Made by a program: the position numbers and the translations under genes. A DNA stretch of 64,000 nt from IMG/VR virus record IMGVR_UViG_3300009194_000009, positions 29,418 through 93,417 of that record. One strand, written 5' to 3'. Shown here piece by piece: positions 34,201 to 45,800 of this stretch. The notes under the pieces are model-generated. The model had not been told where the DNA came from. It was given only the letters and a program-made list of their open reading frames with translations, and searched no databases. The number at the start of each line of letters is the position of its first letter. Within the stretch, counting starts at the first letter, position 1. The stretch comes from a virus.

Positions 34201-36164
34201 AGATCTCGAATCCTTGCAGCGTCATTCTCGTTGATATCGTTACTGTAGAATGCCTCTTTGAATTGTAACTCGGATCTAGCTTGACCCACTTTTTCATAAC
34301 TATTGATATCTTGGTGATATTGATAAATGGTAAATCCACCTTCGTATACAGAAGGCATTCTTCCTTCAGATTCATTTACTTTTATAAACTCACCATCGTT
34401 CAATGGAGTGGTAAGCATATCTACTCTCTTATTAACCAAATTGGAAACAATCGTAAGAGGGTCATAATCATCAGCGTACCAATCAATCAATCCAAAGTAT
34501 TCGGTGTCTCGCAAGACATCTTCATTGATTTCTTCCCAAAACAATTCAATGTCCCAAATATTCATTCCTTTAAGTGATTCATTCAAAACTTCAAAGAAGT
34601 TTCGACGAGCTTCTTTAACATTCACAAACCATGTCTGACGTGGATTTTTCAAATTACCATATTTTCTAGATTCGGATAACGAGGTGTCCGGTATTGAATG
34701 TACAATTCCATTAATGTCAGCTTCAGTATATCCAAGTACGCTATCTATCATCTTATCAAACAGGAATGGCGGAATATCACTTTCCCTCTCATCCTCAGAG
34801 ACAAGCGTCCATTGCGTATGGGTATCAATATCATCTTTGTTTGTTTCATATTCTACTTGTAAAACAAAATCATTCTGCACCATGATGTTTGTATTGTCAT
34901 TCAACAACAAACATTCATTGTTTATGAAATTGATATAAGGTACACCATTATTATCTGGGTATCTAATAGAGTTCGCAATATTAACAATACTATTACTTCT
35001 ATCAGTATTTTCAGGTATACTTGAGGTATTCTTAACCCAGAAATAATAATATCTGGTTGTCTCATTTGTTTCTTCATCATAAAAATCTTCGAAGACATAA
35101 GCATCTGTTCTATAAGGCGTACCTGATCCCTCGTAGTTAGATGGAACTACAGGTGACTGTCTCCATTCATATACATCAATCGAACTTTGTGGGAACAGCG
35201 TACCCCAGAAGTTGATACGATCTTCACTGCTCCCATTTTCATATTCAAGATAGCGCATAGTGGATGTATCCCACCAGACCGTACCCACCTTATCCTTGCC
35301 CCATGAGCTGTATTGGTTTGTTTCAGAATTATATTTAACTGGGTCATATTCAGTGATGTAATCAATATCCTCCATAGGCGCACCGGCAAAGAACCCCTTA
35401 ATAGGATCGTGTATTTTAACATTTGATATAAAAGAATTATCTTCACTATTATACGCAATACATTCACTAATCATGTTAGTGTCAATCACAGGCTGTTCTT
35501 CGTACATTAGATTCCAAGTGCCTGCATTATACTCAAAAACACCCCACTCATTCTTTTCAGATACAGTCAAGCCTCCTGAAATACCAGCTTGATAATGATT
35601 CTGGATTTGTTGCAGAGATAGTGTGGTGTTATAAACTGCGAATTCGTCAACAACAGGCAACGCCTGATTAGTAGTATTTCCAATGGTTGCAACGTAAAAA
35701 TCATACGATCCATCAGGTTGCAGACTGTTGATACCAGTTACATCGTCTACTACCGAACCGTTAATTGTTGTAGTAATTGATATTCCACTAACCGTATTGT
35801 TCACTGTCAATACGCAATGATTCAAGCCCGATTCGATCTTTATAGGAGAAGAATAGTCCATATATCCATCAACTATGTGCATTACCCTATATTCTTGAGT
35901 ATCAGAATCTGTCTGTGGAAATATCCCTAGCTGGGTAGACATCATTTCGTCAGTATTGGTATTGTGAAATACCATAGACGCTATGGGTAAACTATATTCT
36001 TGTTCGGAAGAAAATATAATAAAATCATCGAACTTAAACCAGAATTCTATAGCTTTACTATTTGCTGTATCAGTACCCATTGGCGACCACATAGTTTCTG
36101 GCCACTCATCCGGTGAAGGGTCGTATAATCCATTACTGTTTACTGTGTATACTTCTAGAGGCAT
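31236..36164 (-). CDS. Giant virion/baseplate protein with LamG-like domains
   Basis: 1642 residues. Two laminin-G/concanavalin-A-like domains are visible by their closing pattern, a DEFA(V/L)Y segment followed by an H-Y pair, at about residues 25-190 and 835-1030. The region 700-760 (TNDWVFPSTYININ, VTEAKPFHTKLREI) matches a conserved segment of giant structural proteins in marine T4-like phages. LamG domains often bind sugars, so these may touch the host surface. The C-terminal 300 residues are beta-rich. Its promoter is the late box at 36198. It forms one set with the 2167-residue gene upstream. Confidence 0.78.
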   Translation of the reverse strand: MPLEVYTVNSNGLYDPSPDEWPETMWSPMGTDTANSKAIEFWFKFDDFIIFSSEQEYSLPIASMVFHNTNTDEMMSTQLGIFPQTDSDTQEYRVMHIVDGYMDYSSPIKIESGLNHCVLTVNNTVSGISITTTINGSVVDDVTGINSLQPDGSYDFYVATIGNTTNQALPVVDEFAVYNTTLSLQQIQNHYQAGISGGLTVSEKNEWGVFEYNAGTWNLMYEEQPVIDTNMISECIAYNSEDNSFISNVKIHDPIKGFFAGAPMEDIDYITEYDPVKYNSETNQYSSWGKDKVGTVWWDTSTMRYLEYENGSSEDRINFWGTLFPQSSIDVYEWRQSPVVPSNYEGSGTPYRTDAYVFEDFYDEETNETTRYYYFWVKNTSSIPENTDRSNSIVNIANSIRYPDNNGVPYINFINNECLLLNDNTNIMVQNDFVLQVEYETNKDDIDTHTQWTLVSEDERESDIPPFLFDKMIDSVLGYTEADINGIVHSIPDTSLSESRKYGNLKNPRQTWFVNVKEARRNFFEVLNESLKGMNIWDIELFWEEINEDVLRDTEYFGLIDWYADDYDPLTIVSNLVNKRVDMLTTPLNDGEFIKVNESEGRMPSVYEGGFTIYQYHQDINSYEKVGQARSELQFKEAFYSNDINENDAARIRDLLGIVFNVFLKKSRPEYINKIFYAMVRYVISEQPTNDWVFPSTYININQETRSLVKKRIYQDDKEDEIIGYVTEAKPFHTKLREINKIATGDIEYNGFYVTDFDKPPFITDSREILNLQEEVIDTIPYKKDLYYNLSIRNANPVEYWPMNVKYSPSTIEGEYGVNFYNRDSDFVAKPSGICFNNGFELHGPYSTDPISVESSKITMEAWLFGHDVSILNGTTSFDVLNINVTNSDDVNDSVVYKVVLLDNAGVAEYRVQAFRGTVPYLDEVVELEPNVMNYFVFGIDNSSVNTKLNLSINRDAYETFELGNFINVSSYYDVSLDIGSNDVHYFYDEFALYDRPLDITTVEDHYDYASEYVPQRVFKLENYHDPASTKVYIEGVLLPKSEYNITNNELRLDEEPPRAYRNVSNVVVKSTNIAHDRILSEYDQARGYYGVDKNNLNEWIRNVNQKRTHVMFDRVSVLPTLPLEDLVDRYNDVLSSETPLKSFSEQSYKFRGFNGVKFTETDRIVTNFYFSDLETLVDESYRETVNAPVKKNFNIGDSYTEDNISVFVDNSLINPRDYTTTVDNSTSEITVSLLFNVSKNSVFIVRPKDKYEDLMFKIAHHKGVGIPYKNLIDIKEIGFKVNENSYPVKVDEGGELILDSDYTEMLSETGHEASVNVLYSEFDDVTADIKNSDKFLRNAEEAIPEEKTELGIKEALVFTFKTNLEIIPSGYETTSDLDIFDTVNFTASGGETEYPINLGSIPKEQVLVLVNEDEWVIEGEYTNGKHHYSLEPDRILFNKQLESGDKVIITDRYSAFDRYRGSQMNIHKNIQSGGYDGNMVKPDFMNTSADRREFIVYTQDGKVHAFECPEDQAIEVGYHVTYSQDSIELSENVSPSMQLANNEQGKIAVIYGQEFDVNNNLVSTQCEFIHYAQANGNVISEIKRGLFGKNPKNFDSNKYIIKVYPLTIDDNLPSFTITEPYVGVTGKSSYPKYGHIMSGKD

Positions 36165-36197
36165 TTATACCTTCTCCTATATATTTTGTACGTATAG

Positions 36198-36205
36198 TAT
36201 TTATA
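36198..36205 (-). promoter_or_regulatory. T4-type late promoter box for the 1642-residue gene
   Basis: Perfect TATAAATA on the minus strand, 34 bases before the ATG at 36164, just after the terminator of the gene upstream. Confidence 0.72.
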
Positions 36206-36240
36206 GATTGAATTTTAAGGCTTAGTACATCTATATAAAC

Positions 36241-36265
36241 AAAAAGGGGCAGATGCCCCTTTTTT
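36241..36265 (-). terminator. Terminator after the 2167-residue gene
   Basis: AAAAAGGGGC, loop AGAT, GCCCCTTTTT plus T; functional in either direction but placed to end the minus-strand gene at 36286. Confidence 0.9.
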
Positions 36266-36285
36266 AACAAACGTGTAATGACATA

Positions 36286-39200
36286 TCATCGATAACCGCT
36301 TAAGCGGTTATAGTTCTGCTTCAATACATCTGGAACCCCGGCATCGCTTTCAGGGGTGAATGTAGAATCGTTCAAGCCATTGAATGTAACGCTGTCATTG
36401 ACCTCAACCTGTGAAGCTTCGCTAAAATCCCAATACTCGTCTGGGTTATCAGCCAATACTTCAGCTTTGTAAGACACAGGGTTATTAGTCTTATCAACAT
36501 ATAAACGATAACCATCCGATGGCGCATGCTCAATTTTACTAATATAAGCATCGATAGTGTCTTGTACATCTTCGTGGAAATCATCGTAAAATATATTCAC
36601 ACGACTAGGTACCCATCTGACAAATTGCATATTGTTCAACGATGTCAAATCTTCTTCCGAATTAAAGGTTGTGAATACATTTTCATCAAAGCTAAGCAAT
36701 ATATAAACATTGTCGTTTGGATCAATTGCTTTTATTCGGAAAGTATAATTGTATCCACCAGAATATATTCCATATACATACGATTCATCAACATCATTAC
36801 CAGACAATCTTAGTACTGCACTAGATACCGAATCTTTTCCAAGGGTTATTATTTCGTCAACCACAACATCAGGGAAGGAACTATGATAAACATTCCATCC
36901 ATATTGCTCGGAACTATCTTTTGCTATCCATGCTCTCATTCCTTCTAGGATGCTACGATTAGATTCTTTTATGGCGGAACCCAAACCATTTAGAGCGAAC
37001 GCTTTAAAGTCGGCATCAGACCATCGTACATATCCGGCTGTTGGGAACTTTCTCACTTTGTCAAAACTCGACTCAACGAAGATATTACCATCAACCAATG
37101 ATTTAGGCTTAGATATCCACTTATCCTGATCTTGAATATCAATATAAACATCGGTAGCTCTTTTGTTATCAAACACCTGTTTATACTCAAGATACACCGG
37201 CTGGGGTGTGGATTTCATATCGGTATTGTCGAATTTTAATTCAATGCATTGATCTGTCTCTACTGACCCAAACTCACCTTCTTTAAACGCCCATTCTTCA
37301 TTGATCTTCATATTATCGCTTACATCAAGCTCGGAAGACCTTAATAGTCTTTGAAACGCTTCGGAAGTACCTTTCTGACGAATAAAACCTTCATAAAACG
37401 ATATTTGAGCTTTATCATCCATGGATAATCCTTCAAGATATGAACGCTGTTCATAGCCGAAGTTATGGTACTTAAGGCGGTTATAAATGTCCTGTATAGA
37501 TATATCGTCTTTATCAGATATAGATTTGATATCTGAGATGGATGTCTCAAAGTTCGGTAGGATCTTATCACCACTAATAATAAATCCTTCAGCACGTAAA
37601 CGACCATCCCACGCTTTTGTTTTTAAAGCTCTGATCTTCAGACGATCTTTACGTATACCTAACTCAGGGTCGTATATAACATCATTGAAAACGGTACGAT
37701 TATTAACAGTAATAATATGTTCGTACTCTTTAATTGAGAGCTTACAATAAAATACTGGTTCACTGGCCATTACGTGGTATACACCACCCAGTCTATTGTA
37801 TTCTGAATTTTTTGGATCAATCACATTACCCTTCGGACCAAGTAACGTCACCGGAGTATTGATTTTATTTCTCGTTATGCTAGGCACACCATGTGACGTA
37901 CTGAATCGTATATCTTCAGATATAGGCGAAAGACCAATTACACTACCAGATGATTTATTTTCATACGCCCATCGTATGAACTCTTCAACTGATAGTTTCC
38001 AGTTTTTCATCTTCTTACGTTGTGAATCATACGAATCAAACTTCCAACCTCTATGTTCTAGGTAACGACCATATGACAATAAGAAATTGGAAACCTCTTG
38101 AGTTGTTTTGAAAACAGTCCCATAAGGTACATAAGTGATCTTAGCACCACCATCTGTTTTGACATTCACGCTTGCCATATTGGTATATGGTAGTTTGTCC
38201 GCCTTGGACCAATATGCTACATCGAAGACTTCTGTCGAGATATGATCAACACGACAAATAAACAGATTACTGCCGTCCATTCTCATGTACTGACCTTTGT
38301 AGTACTTAGTATCAGGCTCCCATGTTACTACTGGAACTTGCTTACTATCAACAGTAGGTACTGTTATGTCTATCTCTTTCGACACATCACTTGCAGGTAT
38401 TGTTCTGAACCCAGAATCGTACAGATCATAACCGTATACTTTAAAATGGGTGGTTTTAGCAGGTGGTTTTCCAGCTAATAGAGCCCAATCACTTGGAACA
38501 AAACCTCGTAATTTCCACTTGGAGCTTTCATTAGGAAATTCTTGGTCATTACTTCGATGGTCCTCAAGGCATACATACAGTCTATTAGCAAATATTACTA
38601 CCCTACCCTTAGTGTATACAGCGAACGCTATCCATTCAGGATACTTCTTATGATCATTAACTAATCGATAATAATTCTTATCATCTGTGTTGTATGTGAT
38701 TTCATTAATATCATATATCTGTCCATCGACAAAGTTATAATAGGTTTTATTTGCATCAACTCGTTCTACAAGTACACCACTATAAGTTTCAGTTGCTATA
38801 TCCTTACTCTCATGTAGTAACACACTGATATCTTCCGATGGGATATTGGTGATATTACTTTCTGATCTTGGGTTAAATGTTTCTGTTGAGATTCTGATGT
38901 TAGTAGAATCAACATATCCACCAACCTTATGCGATAGCTGAACAGATGCTTGATAAAACTTATCGCGCAAAAGTTTCTCGCCTGATAAGTTTTTCACCTG
39001 TAAGTACGAATACAACCATTGGGATATTCCGGGTACATACTTGAAATCTGAACTTCCATCAATAAAAGAATGAACCCCCATTTCATTTGGCTTGTGTACC
39101 TCACCAGATGGAAGATTGAAGCTTAGTTTTGTATCCCATGCTTCTGTTACATACTGTAATGGTTTAATGATGTAGTATACCGCCTGTTTGACAAAAGCAT

Positions 39201-42200
39201 AATCCGAACTATTACGCCATGCCTGTTCTACGGGTCCATGGTCACCAAAAGACCAACTATCTTTAATAGTATAATAGTTGAAAGTAGCAGGATCAACTAA
39301 GCCAATATCAGTTAGTAACCTTAAATCACCATTTGAATCAACTGGTAAGATTTCATTCAATCCATCCTTTCGAAGGCGGTTATCAGAAGATTTGTACTCG
39401 TCAAAGCTAACATTCTCTCGCACACCTTGCCGTACTATACCTTCTTCAATATCAGTCCACATGGTAGTATTATTACTAGAATAATCTGTACCATACTGAC
39501 TTTCCCACCAAGATGGTTTTATTTTAAATTCTAACATTTCCCATGGTGCTTTATTTGGTATAGTCGTACCATAGTAGTATTGGAATATAGATTTCCAATG
39601 ACCACCAATAACCACACCATTGTCGGTTTCAAAGTCTGGTATGTTGTAAGTCAACTCATTATTGATATCAAACGTGCTATTTTCAGTATAGTCAATATTA
39701 TTGTCATTACACCACTTACTAAAGAATTTAAACTCAATACTTTCGATAAATTCTTTTGTGGCAGAAAGATCCTTGTAGTAAGAAGGTGTGACATCACTAA
39801 GGTTAATTATAGACTTACTTTCATTCTTAAATTCGGGACGAATACCATTGTATATTCGCTTTTCAAGCTCAAGAATTAATAAATCACGTCCATCAAGCTT
39901 TCCGGTATTAATCTGCTCTTGGGACGAATATGCCAAAAACTTAGAACCATCGTGTCCTATGATGAAGTGCTTGTCACTTAGGTATGTTTCGTCTTTTACA
40001 ATAGTTGGTTGTTTTGGCCTATCTAAGCCAAACTTCATTGGCGTAGGCGCACAAAACGATGGTTCCATATCTTGGTAATAACGACTTTCGACAATTTCAG
40101 AAAGCTCGAATGTCAATGGAATTAATGTGCTGTTTAACGTGGTATCGTCGTTCTCAATACGATAATCAATATCGACCAGACGAAGACCATCATTGGTATA
40201 AATGTATAGCTCATTTGAATCAATATCGATATTTAAGAATTCACTCGCAACACCATTATTGTCAAAGTTTACATTGGTATACTTATTGTATGTTGCAAAC
40301 ATATAAGAATACGCGTATGGGTCCGTCTTTCGACGCCCTGAATTTATTGTCTCAACGATGTCATCGAAAATATCTCTAACATTTGCATCAGATATATCAT
40401 ATGATCTGTTGTATTCATCAGCCGCCACTACAAGTGAATTTTTGAAATTATTATAGTATTCTTTTGCACTAATGATGGATTCAATAACATCCGCCTCATC
40501 TGACGTATTTGCAAACATCAGCGGTACCATTGGCGCTTCATGCTTCAGTATTGACGTACCCAACGAACCATCTTTTACAGTGTCTCTGAAATTATTGTCA
40601 GTAAGTGCAGTACCTTTAAGGAACGGCTGGTTACGAATGATAGAACGAAATTGGTCAAATACTTCTGAATACGCAAAATCAACAATATCATCATTCATTG
40701 GGTTATTATTCAAACTCGGATGAACCATTTGTATTTCATCAGAATCGACTGACACTGGGTCATTAGTTGTATAGAATATTTCAACATAATCCCCTTTTAC
40801 AACTTCGTTACTAATATCAGTGATAACAACATTGCTGACATCGAAATAATACGACGATTTGCCTAAAACATCGCCATTATAAACAACTCTGATCGCATTA
40901 TCATTTCTCGGAGTATAGGTAAGACCAATCTTAAGATCGTCATCATTATTAATAGTTTTTTCTAGCTTTAAGGTAACGTCAGTATCTGTTGATCTTTCCC
41001 ACGAATTTCCATAATAAAAGTCTGCAACCGTTTCATTAATAACATGAATCTTCCCCTCATAATAAGAGGTTTTATAAGTATATCCACCAGCGGATGTCTC
41101 AGAGAATGATATAAGTACGTCGTTATTCGAAGAATCAGCGTGTGTTGGGCGCACAACCTGAGTACCGTTTTCATCCAAAATCTCAATGGGACTATACTTT
41201 TCATACCAGCTACGTACAGTCGTACTACTATCGGTATAGTCAAGACGATACTGGGTATTAGCCTTCAAAATAAGACTTTTCTGTTCACGCCCGTTGATAT
41301 ATACAACAGGTTCGCCAGTTGTATAGTTCTTACCAATAGTGAATTTGATAATATTATTTCTTTCAATATTATTTGGGTTTATGATTTTATAGAAGCCGTT
41401 TTTAATGGTATGTTCATTACTACCCACCGTATAAGAATAAACATCCGTCATGGCATTTTCAAACACAATGTCAGACGACTCCTTGAACGCTTTATATTTC
41501 AATCCAAAGCCAAGCACAGGATCTTCAATACTAACATTTGATGTACCATATCTAAAGATTTCGCACCCATTGAAAGTACTTTCGGGATACTTGAATTCAT
41601 CTGAGAATAATGTCGCATCACTATCAGCACTATCATACAAATTGAATTTAATAGGCTGGTTGACATCAAGTTTTCTTTGACATAAAACCCAGTCCTGCTC
41701 TATCTCATCCCACTTGAATTCATCAGCTTTATTTGTACCTTCATAGATAGCCACCTTATCCCCATGTGATGCAGTGCTATACGCTATGAAAGCATTCCCA
41801 TCATATTGATATATGGTATTGTCACCGTGGATAATAACCGTATCATTGAGTTCAATACTTGCTCCACCCATATCAGTATCTAATGTTGTATCAATCGCTT
41901 TTACAAAAGCAATATGGTTACCATAGTTGAATAGTTCGATGTTTTTCTGAAAGCAAATGATGGGACGTTGAGCCCTTCTTGATCTCTCTGCATAAAAACG
42001 TTCCTGACCAATTACCTTGTTGATCACGTCTTTATGATACCATGAGTTATTACGTGACCATGGATTGTAATCATATGCACCACGTTCCATGGTAATGTAT
42101 TCAGCGGGAAAGCGTTCGATTACATCATTTGATGTTTCAGTAGTGTTGTAAACCCTATCAATCATAAAGGGTTTATTATTATCAGGGTCAAACTCTATCA

Positions 42201-42789
42201 ATTCAATATAAACACCAACACCCTCTACAATGTATGTCTTTCCATCATTAAGAGTTAAGTGCATACCTGATGAGATTTCAAGCGGTTCATTCGTTTGTAT
42301 GATACGTACAGTAGCCGCAATTCGTCCATATAAGTCATTGGGATTAGCGTCAACCCTAATCTCAAAACCGCCTTCTGGATACCAGTAATAATCGGAGTAA
42401 TTGACGAACATATCCATGTCAATTGGAGGCGCAAAAGAAAACTTATTAGAACTGAAGAGCTTGGAATGATCTTGTACCTGCGAACCTGAATTTTCCAGAC
42501 TCTTAAGTAGATCTTCGTAAAATAATACATCACTCACTTCACGGCTGTCTGTATTACGGATCACAAGCGAAGGCTCTAGTTGATAATTTTCTCGGATTTT
42601 ACTGATTTCTTCTGCATAATAATCTTTAAGCGGATCATATAAACCACCGATTTTTCGACCAACAAAAAAGGAACGATTTTCAGAATTGTTGTCACTGAAC
42701 AACGTTTCTGAAGTCGAATCCATGAAGTTTTTAATTTTATTAGTTTGAAAAACCGAGGGTAGGAAATTCTTAATATTTTTATCAGCCAT
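36286..42789 (-). CDS. Giant virion/baseplate wedge protein, 2167 residues
   Basis: The N-terminus follows giant structural proteins of marine T4-like phages: LPSVFQTNKIKNFMDST, a GGLYDPLKDYYAEEISKIRE segment, YQLEPSLV and DMDMFVNYSDYYWYPEGG. T4 gp7 is the synteny analogue, but I cannot prove that from sequence, so no symbol is given. The long middle is beta-rich, with clustered Tyr, Asp and Gly. The last 45 residues (NPDEYWDFSE, then a DxVTFNG segment) look like the start of a LamG domain that is cut off by the stop codon. It is preceded by a late box and followed by a terminator. Confidence 0.8.
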   Translation of the reverse strand: MADKNIKNFLPSVFQTNKIKNFMDSTSETLFSDNNSENRSFFVGRKIGGLYDPLKDYYAEEISKIRENYQLEPSLVIRNTDSREVSDVLFYEDLLKSLENSGSQVQDHSKLFSSNKFSFAPPIDMDMFVNYSDYYWYPEGGFEIRVDANPNDLYGRIAATVRIIQTNEPLEISSGMHLTLNDGKTYIVEGVGVYIELIEFDPDNNKPFMIDRVYNTTETSNDVIERFPAEYITMERGAYDYNPWSRNNSWYHKDVINKVIGQERFYAERSRRAQRPIICFQKNIELFNYGNHIAFVKAIDTTLDTDMGGASIELNDTVIIHGDNTIYQYDGNAFIAYSTASHGDKVAIYEGTNKADEFKWDEIEQDWVLCQRKLDVNQPIKFNLYDSADSDATLFSDEFKYPESTFNGCEIFRYGTSNVSIEDPVLGFGLKYKAFKESSDIVFENAMTDVYSYTVGSNEHTIKNGFYKIINPNNIERNNIIKFTIGKNYTTGEPVVYINGREQKSLILKANTQYRLDYTDSSTTVRSWYEKYSPIEILDENGTQVVRPTHADSSNNDVLISFSETSAGGYTYKTSYYEGKIHVINETVADFYYGNSWERSTDTDVTLKLEKTINNDDDLKIGLTYTPRNDNAIRVVYNGDVLGKSSYYFDVSNVVITDISNEVVKGDYVEIFYTTNDPVSVDSDEIQMVHPSLNNNPMNDDIVDFAYSEVFDQFRSIIRNQPFLKGTALTDNNFRDTVKDGSLGTSILKHEAPMVPLMFANTSDEADVIESIISAKEYYNNFKNSLVVAADEYNRSYDISDANVRDIFDDIVETINSGRRKTDPYAYSYMFATYNKYTNVNFDNNGVASEFLNIDIDSNELYIYTNDGLRLVDIDYRIENDDTTLNSTLIPLTFELSEIVESRYYQDMEPSFCAPTPMKFGLDRPKQPTIVKDETYLSDKHFIIGHDGSKFLAYSSQEQINTGKLDGRDLLILELEKRIYNGIRPEFKNESKSIINLSDVTPSYYKDLSATKEFIESIEFKFFSKWCNDNNIDYTENSTFDINNELTYNIPDFETDNGVVIGGHWKSIFQYYYGTTIPNKAPWEMLEFKIKPSWWESQYGTDYSSNNTTMWTDIEEGIVRQGVRENVSFDEYKSSDNRLRKDGLNEILPVDSNGDLRLLTDIGLVDPATFNYYTIKDSWSFGDHGPVEQAWRNSSDYAFVKQAVYYIIKPLQYVTEAWDTKLSFNLPSGEVHKPNEMGVHSFIDGSSDFKYVPGISQWLYSYLQVKNLSGEKLLRDKFYQASVQLSHKVGGYVDSTNIRISTETFNPRSESNITNIPSEDISVLLHESKDIATETYSGVLVERVDANKTYYNFVDGQIYDINEITYNTDDKNYYRLVNDHKKYPEWIAFAVYTKGRVVIFANRLYVCLEDHRSNDQEFPNESSKWKLRGFVPSDWALLAGKPPAKTTHFKVYGYDLYDSGFRTIPASDVSKEIDITVPTVDSKQVPVVTWEPDTKYYKGQYMRMDGSNLFICRVDHISTEVFDVAYWSKADKLPYTNMASVNVKTDGGAKITYVPYGTVFKTTQEVSNFLLSYGRYLEHRGWKFDSYDSQRKKMKNWKLSVEEFIRWAYENKSSGSVIGLSPISEDIRFSTSHGVPSITRNKINTPVTLLGPKGNVIDPKNSEYNRLGGVYHVMASEPVFYCKLSIKEYEHIITVNNRTVFNDVIYDPELGIRKDRLKIRALKTKAWDGRLRAEGFIISGDKILPNFETSISDIKSISDKDDISIQDIYNRLKYHNFGYEQRSYLEGLSMDDKAQISFYEGFIRQKGTSEAFQRLLRSSELDVSDNMKINEEWAFKEGEFGSVETDQCIELKFDNTDMKSTPQPVYLEYKQVFDNKRATDVYIDIQDQDKWISKPKSLVDGNIFVESSFDKVRKFPTAGYVRWSDADFKAFALNGLGSAIKESNRSILEGMRAWIAKDSSEQYGWNVYHSSFPDVVVDEIITLGKDSVSSAVLRLSGNDVDESYVYGIYSGGYNYTFRIKAIDPNDNVYILLSFDENVFTTFNSEEDLTSLNNMQFVRWVPSRVNIFYDDFHEDVQDTIDAYISKIEHAPSDGYRLYVDKTNNPVSYKAEVLADNPDEYWDFSEASQVEVNDSVTFNGLNDSTFTPESDAGVPDVLKQNYNRLSGYR

Positions 42790-42818
42790 TTATTACTCCG
42801 TTATATTGCTATATAATC

Positions 42819-42826
42819 TATTTATA
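42819..42826 (-). promoter_or_regulatory. T4-type late promoter box for the 2167-residue gene
   Basis: Perfect TATAAATA on the minus strand, 30 bases before the ATG at 42789. Confidence 0.72.
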
Positions 42827-42850
42827 GCTACAATTTGAGGCTAGTTATTT

Positions 42851-45800
42851 CTAATTAATTTGGGTTACATTGTTTTCCGTTATGTAGAAAGTCTCACCAC
42901 TACTGGGATTTCTTACGGTTCTAGGATATCCATATAAGTCTTGAACAGTGATACCAGTACTTTCCCATTCAAGCGATACACTATTATAGCGATATACAAT
43001 TTGATTTTGCATATCAACAACAAAGTCGTAATTGACACCACCAGTGAAACTTATGTTTTCAAAAGTACTACTCGCTTGTGAGTTCGATGAATAGCCGTAT
43101 GATGCTGGATCACTAAACATGGATAAATCTACATCAGCGTTAATATCTATTATTATCTCACTCGCCGGATCATAGTTATTCAAATCATTCCACTTGGTTG
43201 CTATCATTTTAATAATATTTTGATTTCTCTCAACTTTCACTCTCATGCGTTTTCCAGACCAACCATTACCACCGGATGCATTTGAATATGTCGCAACGTG
43301 CGTACTGTAATCAAGAAGTTTATAATCTATACCTCTGAAATTTTTAACGGCTACAATTGGTCCTATATCACCAAATAATCCACCATTATTCACAACAAAC
43401 GAAAGTGTATAGTTTTGAGAATTCGTCGCATCCCAAAAATGCGCCGCAACAACACCTATACCATCATCATCTCCACCCGGTGATGTCACTGTCACTTCTA
43501 ATACATATCGATCTAGTTTTTCTGGACTCACGAAGCCAGTATAATAACCAGTATTCGCCGTCTGTTCAATAGCATTTGTACTGGTGTTATAAACCCATGT
43601 CGAATACGGATCAGTGTTAGGTGCTAATGCCTTAGTTTCATAATAGGATTGATCGCCAGTGCCACCAGAAGCAAATACACCAAATTGGTTAAATATTTCC
43701 TGTTGTGTGGGCTCAGATACCGTTCCCAATGCATTTTGTGCATCAGTTGCACTAGAGTATACCAAGGCCGTAGCTTCTGGCAACTCACCTGTGTTGTTTA
43801 TATATCCACGTATACGCTCGACATTATACGCTCTTCTATATGAACGGTTATAATTCATGTTGTCCAGTACTGAAAATTCATTGCGATTAACTTTCTGTTC
43901 AAACCAGTCTGGATTGTTTATCTCTGACAAAAACCTTGAATAAGAATAAACGTCACCAACATTGGGTTGAAACCGTTCTATCTGAAGGTTTTTTGTATAC
44001 TGCAAAGGTGAAGTTATTTCTACACTAATAATATCTCCATCATCTACAATTATTTCATTACCATCATGTCTATAATATTGAACTTCCTGAGTGGTTCCAT
44101 CAAAAAAGACATCCCCTACTACAATACCATTTCTTTTTACTAGACCATTTACATTTCCTAATCCAGCATCATTTATTTGAAAATCAATAGAGGCTCTATT
44201 TTCAACACCTATATTTTTAATTGTAATCACTTGGTCTTGATCATTTAAAAAATTAACTATTTCAGCAACCTGCAAACCGTAGGTATAGTTTAGCGATTGC
44301 AGTGTGTTACTGGCGTCCCGAATTAAAAATTTATAACTGATATACCCCGGATTGGATAAATTTTGATCGGGAATAGTACTATTATCATAAGAAGGATATT
44401 CAGTAACAAAAACTCTAGATTCTGACGCACCAGCAAATATAAATTCTTGATCGCTCATGTTGTTGTATAGAGGGTGATCACCATAAGTAGTTCTTAAAAA
44501 ACCTACGTTAACTGGACTGCGATTATAGTTTCCTTCAAAATATGCACCGAACTGATTTGCTAATTGGTTAGCAGTTACATAAAATCCATCAGGTCCAGTA
44601 CCATGATCAGTAACTATAAAAATACCATTTCCCGCTTCTCGATAAGAAATTAAGTTATTAACTGCCTGTGAGGTCATGTATGTCGTTGAAGCATTAGTAA
44701 ACTTTGTTGAAAACAGCACAACAGCACAATGCTCTTCTAAAAAAGAATAACTAGGGTTTAATGTACTACCAAAATCCGACGATGTTCGTATAACTGGTTC
44801 ATAGCCAGCAAGTTGACATACTCTTTCAATAGACACAGCGAAGTCGCTACTACGATAGTCTTTTATGTTATATGTTTCTCTACTATTAGAATCACCCAAA
44901 AACAATATTTTATTATTTCCCGCAGCAACTTTATCGTTATTACTAATAAAGTTCAGTACGTTATAAAAATATTTAAACGCAGGCTCTACCACCTTTGTTT
45001 CTTTTACAGTGATTGTATAATTATTGACATTAGAGTTTAATATTTGAGAGACACCAAGACTGCCATCATATATAGTAAACCTTACATTACCGTCAATATC
45101 TTTTATAAATACTTTTCTATAATATGCATGAGTAAGACTTTGTGTATCTGCTTCTATACCCACAGTCCAGTTATTAAGACTTAATCCACTTAGTGACGAG
45201 AGATCGAAAACCCGTGCATACCATTTGTTATCTGCGTATCCAGTAAGCTCGTCCGAAGGATGTGTTCTAAATCCATTCTGATCGACAATATTTTTATCCC
45301 GCAGATTTGACCCATCACTAATAGCAGCACCTATTGATGCCCGATATTCATTAGCATCATTTTCGATGTATATTTCAAATTCAAGAGTATCCCCACTTTG
45401 AATAGTCACCGAATTATAGTTTATGATATCGTATGCATATGAATTACCAGAGGTACTTAAGCAATTAGCAGAAAACCTTAATGCTTCAAAATCTAAGTTT
45501 TCGGCAGCGTATGTTGGTGCATATGTATTATAAAATTTTGGAAACCCGCCATCAAATGTAACATTACCACGACCGTCTTGTACCACCGCTATAAATGGAT
45601 TGGGAGGGTCAAGATCATCATATGCTATATATTCAGCCAATGTAGGCGTAGTACCATCATCTGTTACAATAGTGTCTTGTACATCATTGGATAAGTACAC
45701 GTTAATAGTCTTTGGTACTTGATATATTCCAGCAGGCGGGTCTAAATAAATATCACCATCATAAGTTATTTGCGTCGGCTGTATAATTAATTGTGTTGTT

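Noticed and set aside
36190-36240. Region between the two giant genes as leftover coding sequence
   Set aside because: It is fully occupied by a terminator and a late box, with no open frame of note.
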